Positions 61,169 to 64,000 of a stretch of DNA of 64,000 nt are shown here, piece after piece (positions within the stretch are counted from its first letter, which is position 1; each line of letters opens with the position of its first letter). The stretch is from Streptomyces canus (lineage in GTDB: Bacteria > Actinomycetota > Actinomycetes > Streptomycetales > Streptomycetaceae), in assembly GCF_030815415.1 (NCBI RefSeq), contig NZ_JAUSWW010000001.1, positions 4,030,001 through 4,094,000 on the forward strand. Direction: 5' to 3'. Below the pieces are notes generated by a model that searched no databases, had not been told where the DNA came from, and saw only the letters and a program-made list of their open reading frames with translations. The position numbers and the translations under genes are program-made.

Positions 61169-63826
61169 TTGAGTCCTCGCAACAGCCGTGCGTACAGACC
61201 GCTCAGTCTCAGAAGACGGGCCTGGCTGACCGCCGGGGCCGTTCTGCTGAGCGGCGCGGGCATCGCCACGTACGCCATGGCCGATCCGGGAGCGCAGTCC
61301 GACAGCAAGGCCGGGGGGCGTGAGCCGGCCGTCCACACGCTCAGGCTCCAGAGCGAGGGCGCGGGCCGCAAGGGGCTCGACCGGCGGGAGACGGACCGGT
61401 TCAGCGCGGTCCTCGTCACCTGGGACAACCCCGACGCGAAGTCCCCGGGCACGGCCGAAGTGCGCACCCGGGACGCCGAGTCGGGCAAGTGGTCGGGCTG
61501 GCAGAAACTCCAGGACGACCCGAGCCAGGCCGACGGCGCCGAGGGTGAGCGGGCCGCGCTGCGGGGCGGTACGGAGTCGTTGTGGACCGGTGACTCCGAC
61601 GGGGTCGAGGTGCGGGTCGTGAACGCGGACGGCACGGAGGCGGGCGGGCAGCCGGCCGGGATGGACGTCAAGCTCCTCGACCCCGGTACGGATCCTGAGA
61701 GCAGCGGGGTGGAACCGGCGGCGTTCGTGGCCGAGACCCAGACACCCGTGGCGGTGACGACGAGCACGCCGACGGCGACCGACACCCCCACGGCCGGCCC
61801 GACGGCGACGGTCACACAGACTCCGAGCGGCACTCCCTCGGAGTCGGCCTCCCCCTCCGCGTCCCCCTCCCCCACCTCCACCGTCCCGGCCCCGCGCGCC
61901 TCCACGGTCGTGAAGCCGCCGATCATCACCCAGGCCGAGTGGGGCGCGTCCACGGACTACGACGGCACACCCGGCTACGGCACCGAGATCAAGGCCGCCG
62001 TCATCCACCACACCGGCATGGACAGCGACAACACCCTGTCCTGCGCCGACTCCCGGGCCCGGCTGCGCTCCATCCAGCAGGAGCACTTCACGCGCGGCTA
62101 CTACGACATCGGCTACAACTTCGTCGTCGACAAGTGCGGCCAGATCTTCGAGGGCCGCAGCGGCGGCATGGACCTGCCGGTGACCGGCGCGCACGACATC
62201 GGGTTCAACACGAACACGGTCGGCATCTCGTACATCGGCAACTACGAGAGCGCCAGGCCGAGCAAGGCCGCGCTCGACGCCATCGCGCGGATCGTGGCGT
62301 GGAAGTTCGGGATGTACGGCATCGACCCGACCGGCAAGGTCACCCTGGTCTCCGGCAGCGACGCGGGCATCGACGGCAACAAGGTCGCCAAGGGCTCCTC
62401 GATCACGCTGCCCCGGGTCTTCGGGCACCGGGACACCAACGCCACGGCCTGCCCCGGCGCCAACCTCTACGCGAAGCTGCCGAGGATCGCCACGCTCGCG
62501 AAGACGCCGGGCATCTCGCACGCCCTCCCCACCTCCGACTACAACCGGGACGGCGTGACCGACCTGGTCACGGGCGTACCGAAGGCGAACGCGGTGAAGG
62601 TGATCCCGGGCAGCGTCGACGGACCCGTCACGGCGTCGAAGGTGACCCTCACCCAGAACAGCGCGGGCGTCCCCGGCTCCTCCGAGACCGGTGACGCCTT
62701 CGGCACCTCGGCCGCCTGGGGCGACGTCAACGGCGACGGCTACGCCGACCTCGCCGTCGGCTCCCCCGGCGAGGACGACACCAGCGGCAACGCCGACCGG
62801 GGCAACGTCACGGTGATGTACGGACCGGCGCTGAACACCGGCTTCTCGTACACCACTTCGGGTGTCACGGCGGCCGGTGCCAAGCTCGGTTCGACGGTCG
62901 CCGTCGGTGACTTCGACGGCGACGGCAAGGCCGACGTCTTCTCGGCGGGCACCGGCAAGGGCGGCAACTGGAACGCGCGACTGGGCGCCGGAAAGTACAC
63001 GTACGGCACGCTGACCTCCGCCACCGGCGCGGTCGCCTACCTGGACGCCGCGACGGGCGACTTCAACCGGGACGGCTATGCGGACGTCGCCCTCAACTAC
63101 CGCGACACCGGCTCCATCGGCCGCGTGGTCCGCTTCGCGGGCTCGGCGACCGGACTGACCAAGGCCGGCGTGATCTCCGTCAAGGGCGGCCGGTCCATCG
63201 CCGCCGGTGACGTCAACGGCAACGGCTACGACGACATCGTCATCGGCCAGCCGGTCGCCGCCGAGTCCGGCGGGAAGTCGGGCGGCCAGATCACGATGGT
63301 GCCGGGCACGTCGACCGGCTTCACGACCACGGGCATGACGGTGATCCACCAGGACACGGCGTCCGTCCCCGGCGGCAACGAGTCCGGCGACGCGCTCGGC
63401 AGTTCGGTCTCCGTCAGCGACTACGACGCCGACGGCTACGCGGACGTCCTCGCGGGCGCCCCGGGCGAGGACCTCGTCCGCGACGGGGTGAACCGCACCA
63501 ACGCGGGCAACGCGATCCTGGTCAAGGGCACGGCGTCGGGGCTCACGGGCGCCGGCTCGGTGGCGGTCTCTCAGGACACCTCCGGCATCCCCGGGTCGAC
63601 CGAGACCGACGACCGCTTCGGCTCCTCGGTCTCCCTGACCGACCTCTCCGGCTACGGCCGCGCCGACCTCACCTTCGGCGCCGACAACGAGGACGCCGGC
63701 GACGGCATCCTCCTGCACCTGCCGAGCAACAGCAGGGGCCTCGGGTACGCGGACGCGGTGATCTACAGCAGGACCACACTGGCGACACCGACGGACGCGC
63801 GGCTGGGCCAGGTGCTGGCGCCGTAA
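61169..63826 (+). CDS. Secreted PGRP/N-acetylmuramoyl-L-alanine amidase with FG-GAP-type repeats
   Basis: 885 residues from TTG 61169 with AGGGG 8-9 nt upstream; a GTG at 61160 has no spacing. Twin-arginine-like leader (YRPLSLRRRAWLTAGAVLLS), a beta domain (about 60-170), a Thr/Ser/Pro linker, then an amidase_2/PGRP domain: ITQAEWGAS, AAVIHHTGMDSDNTL, YDIGYNFVVDKCGQIFEGR, HRDTNATACPG with zinc His and Cys. The last 400 residues are four to six FG-GAP/integrin-like blades, each with D-x-N-x-D-G calcium loops (DVNGDGYADLAVGSPGEDD). It cuts peptidoglycan stem peptides or binds the wall outside the cell. Confidence 0.9.
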   Translation: MSPRNSRAYRPLSLRRRAWLTAGAVLLSGAGIATYAMADPGAQSDSKAGGREPAVHTLRLQSEGAGRKGLDRRETDRFSAVLVTWDNPDAKSPGTAEVRTRDAESGKWSGWQKLQDDPSQADGAEGERAALRGGTESLWTGDSDGVEVRVVNADGTEAGGQPAGMDVKLLDPGTDPESSGVEPAAFVAETQTPVAVTTSTPTATDTPTAGPTATVTQTPSGTPSESASPSASPSPTSTVPAPRASTVVKPPIITQAEWGASTDYDGTPGYGTEIKAAVIHHTGMDSDNTLSCADSRARLRSIQQEHFTRGYYDIGYNFVVDKCGQIFEGRSGGMDLPVTGAHDIGFNTNTVGISYIGNYESARPSKAALDAIARIVAWKFGMYGIDPTGKVTLVSGSDAGIDGNKVAKGSSITLPRVFGHRDTNATACPGANLYAKLPRIATLAKTPGISHALPTSDYNRDGVTDLVTGVPKANAVKVIPGSVDGPVTASKVTLTQNSAGVPGSSETGDAFGTSAAWGDVNGDGYADLAVGSPGEDDTSGNADRGNVTVMYGPALNTGFSYTTSGVTAAGAKLGSTVAVGDFDGDGKADVFSAGTGKGGNWNARLGAGKYTYGTLTSATGAVAYLDAATGDFNRDGYADVALNYRDTGSIGRVVRFAGSATGLTKAGVISVKGGRSIAAGDVNGNGYDDIVIGQPVAAESGGKSGGQITMVPGTSTGFTTTGMTVIHQDTASVPGGNESGDALGSSVSVSDYDADGYADVLAGAPGEDLVRDGVNRTNAGNAILVKGTASGLTGAGSVAVSQDTSGIPGSTETDDRFGSSVSLTDLSGYGRADLTFGADNEDAGDGILLHLPSNSRGLGYADAVIYSRTTLATPTDARLGQVLAP

Positions 63827-63846
63827 GGCACCGGAACCGCCGGAAC

Positions 63847-63887
63847 GACGGCCGGGACCCCGCCCACTGCCCGGGGCCCCGGCCGTC
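63847..63887. terminator. Terminator after amidase gene
   Basis: GACGGCCGGGACCCCG at 63847-63862 pairs with CGGGGCCCCGGCCGTC at 63872-63887 with one mismatch. Confidence 0.7.
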
Positions 63888-63913
63888 TCAGGACGCCGCT
63901 CGGGAACCGGCCC

Positions 63914-64000
63914 TCACGGCCGGGCGGCACCCGTCGCGTCCCGGCACAGCAGCCGCAGCGACCCGTGCCCGGCGAAACACCGCCGGGCCTCGTCCATCGG
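63914..64000 (-). CDS. Possible 3' end of a gene entering from the right
   Basis: The reverse strand is open from the right edge to a TGA at 63914-63916, giving 28 codons (MDEARRCFAGHGSLRLLCRD then ATGAARP) with good codon bias and a terminator just beyond. Too short to name. Confidence 0.35.
   Translation of the reverse strand, partial: PMDEARRCFAGHGSLRLLCRDATGAARP

Overview
The window is high-GC actinobacterial DNA that reads as a Streptomyces chromosome: heavy third-position GC, frequent GTG and a few TTG starts, chains of genes joined by ATGA/GTGA/TGATG overlaps, LAXTG-type wall anchors, and a divergent sigQ | afsQ1-afsQ2-lipoprotein locus like that of S. coelicolor. The order sigQ-afsQ, add, deoA-cdd-nucleoside ABC transporter, neuB/polysaccharide genes, TetR/monooxygenase, mutase, paired sigma factors agrees with my memory of the S. 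coelicolor core around SCO4910-SCO4860. That is recall; no search was run. No tRNA, rRNA, CRISPR array, insertion sequence or prophage was seen.

Layout. 1-4.0 kb (minus): a three-gene operon, an asparagine-synthetase-like amidotransferase, a free-standing NRPS adenylation domain and a condensation-domain protein that runs off the left edge. It looks like the start of a small peptide or amide pathway. 4.2-5.2 kb: uridine-kinase-like protein and a lipoprotein. 5.4-9.2 kb: sigQ-like sigma factor (frameshifted here) facing the AfsQ1/AfsQ2 two-component system and its lipoprotein, with an AfsQ1-type box between them. 9.3-12.8 kb: VanZ-like and PspC-like membrane proteins, a secreted protein, adenosine deaminase and a hydrolase. 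12.9-19.8 kb: a six-gene, tightly overlapped operon behind a Zur-like box, coding for three wall-repeat proteins and a metal ABC transporter whose binding protein carries an inserted wall-repeat domain. 19.7-24.6 kb: LysR/MFS pair, SigG-like ECF sigma factor, STAS protein, AEC permease.

24.7-34.5 kb (minus): nucleoside salvage. Two BMP-type nucleoside-binding lipoproteins, an ABC ATPase and two permeases, cytidine deaminase, thymidine phosphorylase and an M20 amidohydrolase. A 12-bp palindrome of the form CTACGCGCGTAG, or its TA variant, precedes the ABC operon, each BMP gene and the distant adenosine deaminase gene. That suggests one regulator for nucleoside uptake and purine salvage.

34.9-50.7 kb: after a small membrane protein and a methyltransferase comes a nonulosonic-acid wall-polymer cluster. 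It has a NeuB-like synthase, a CMP-nonulosonate cytidylyltransferase fused to a HAD phosphatase, several polysialyltransferase-like and other glycosyltransferases, a GT8-TPR-pyruvyltransferase fusion, a TPR protein with a GT29 (animal-type sialyltransferase) domain, an acyltransferase and two methyltransferase-like proteins. The content fits synthesis of a teichulosonic (poly-Kdn-like) cell-wall polymer. 50.7-55.5 kb: TetR repressor with two operator palindromes and its FAD monooxygenase, a B12-type acyl-CoA mutase large subunit, and an L,D-transpeptidase. 55.7-60.9 kb (minus): two paralogous ECF sigma/membrane-protein pairs, a DUF4241-like protein and a small partner. 61.2-63.8 kb: a secreted PGRP/amidase with FG-GAP-type repeats. 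A possible gene end lies at the right edge.
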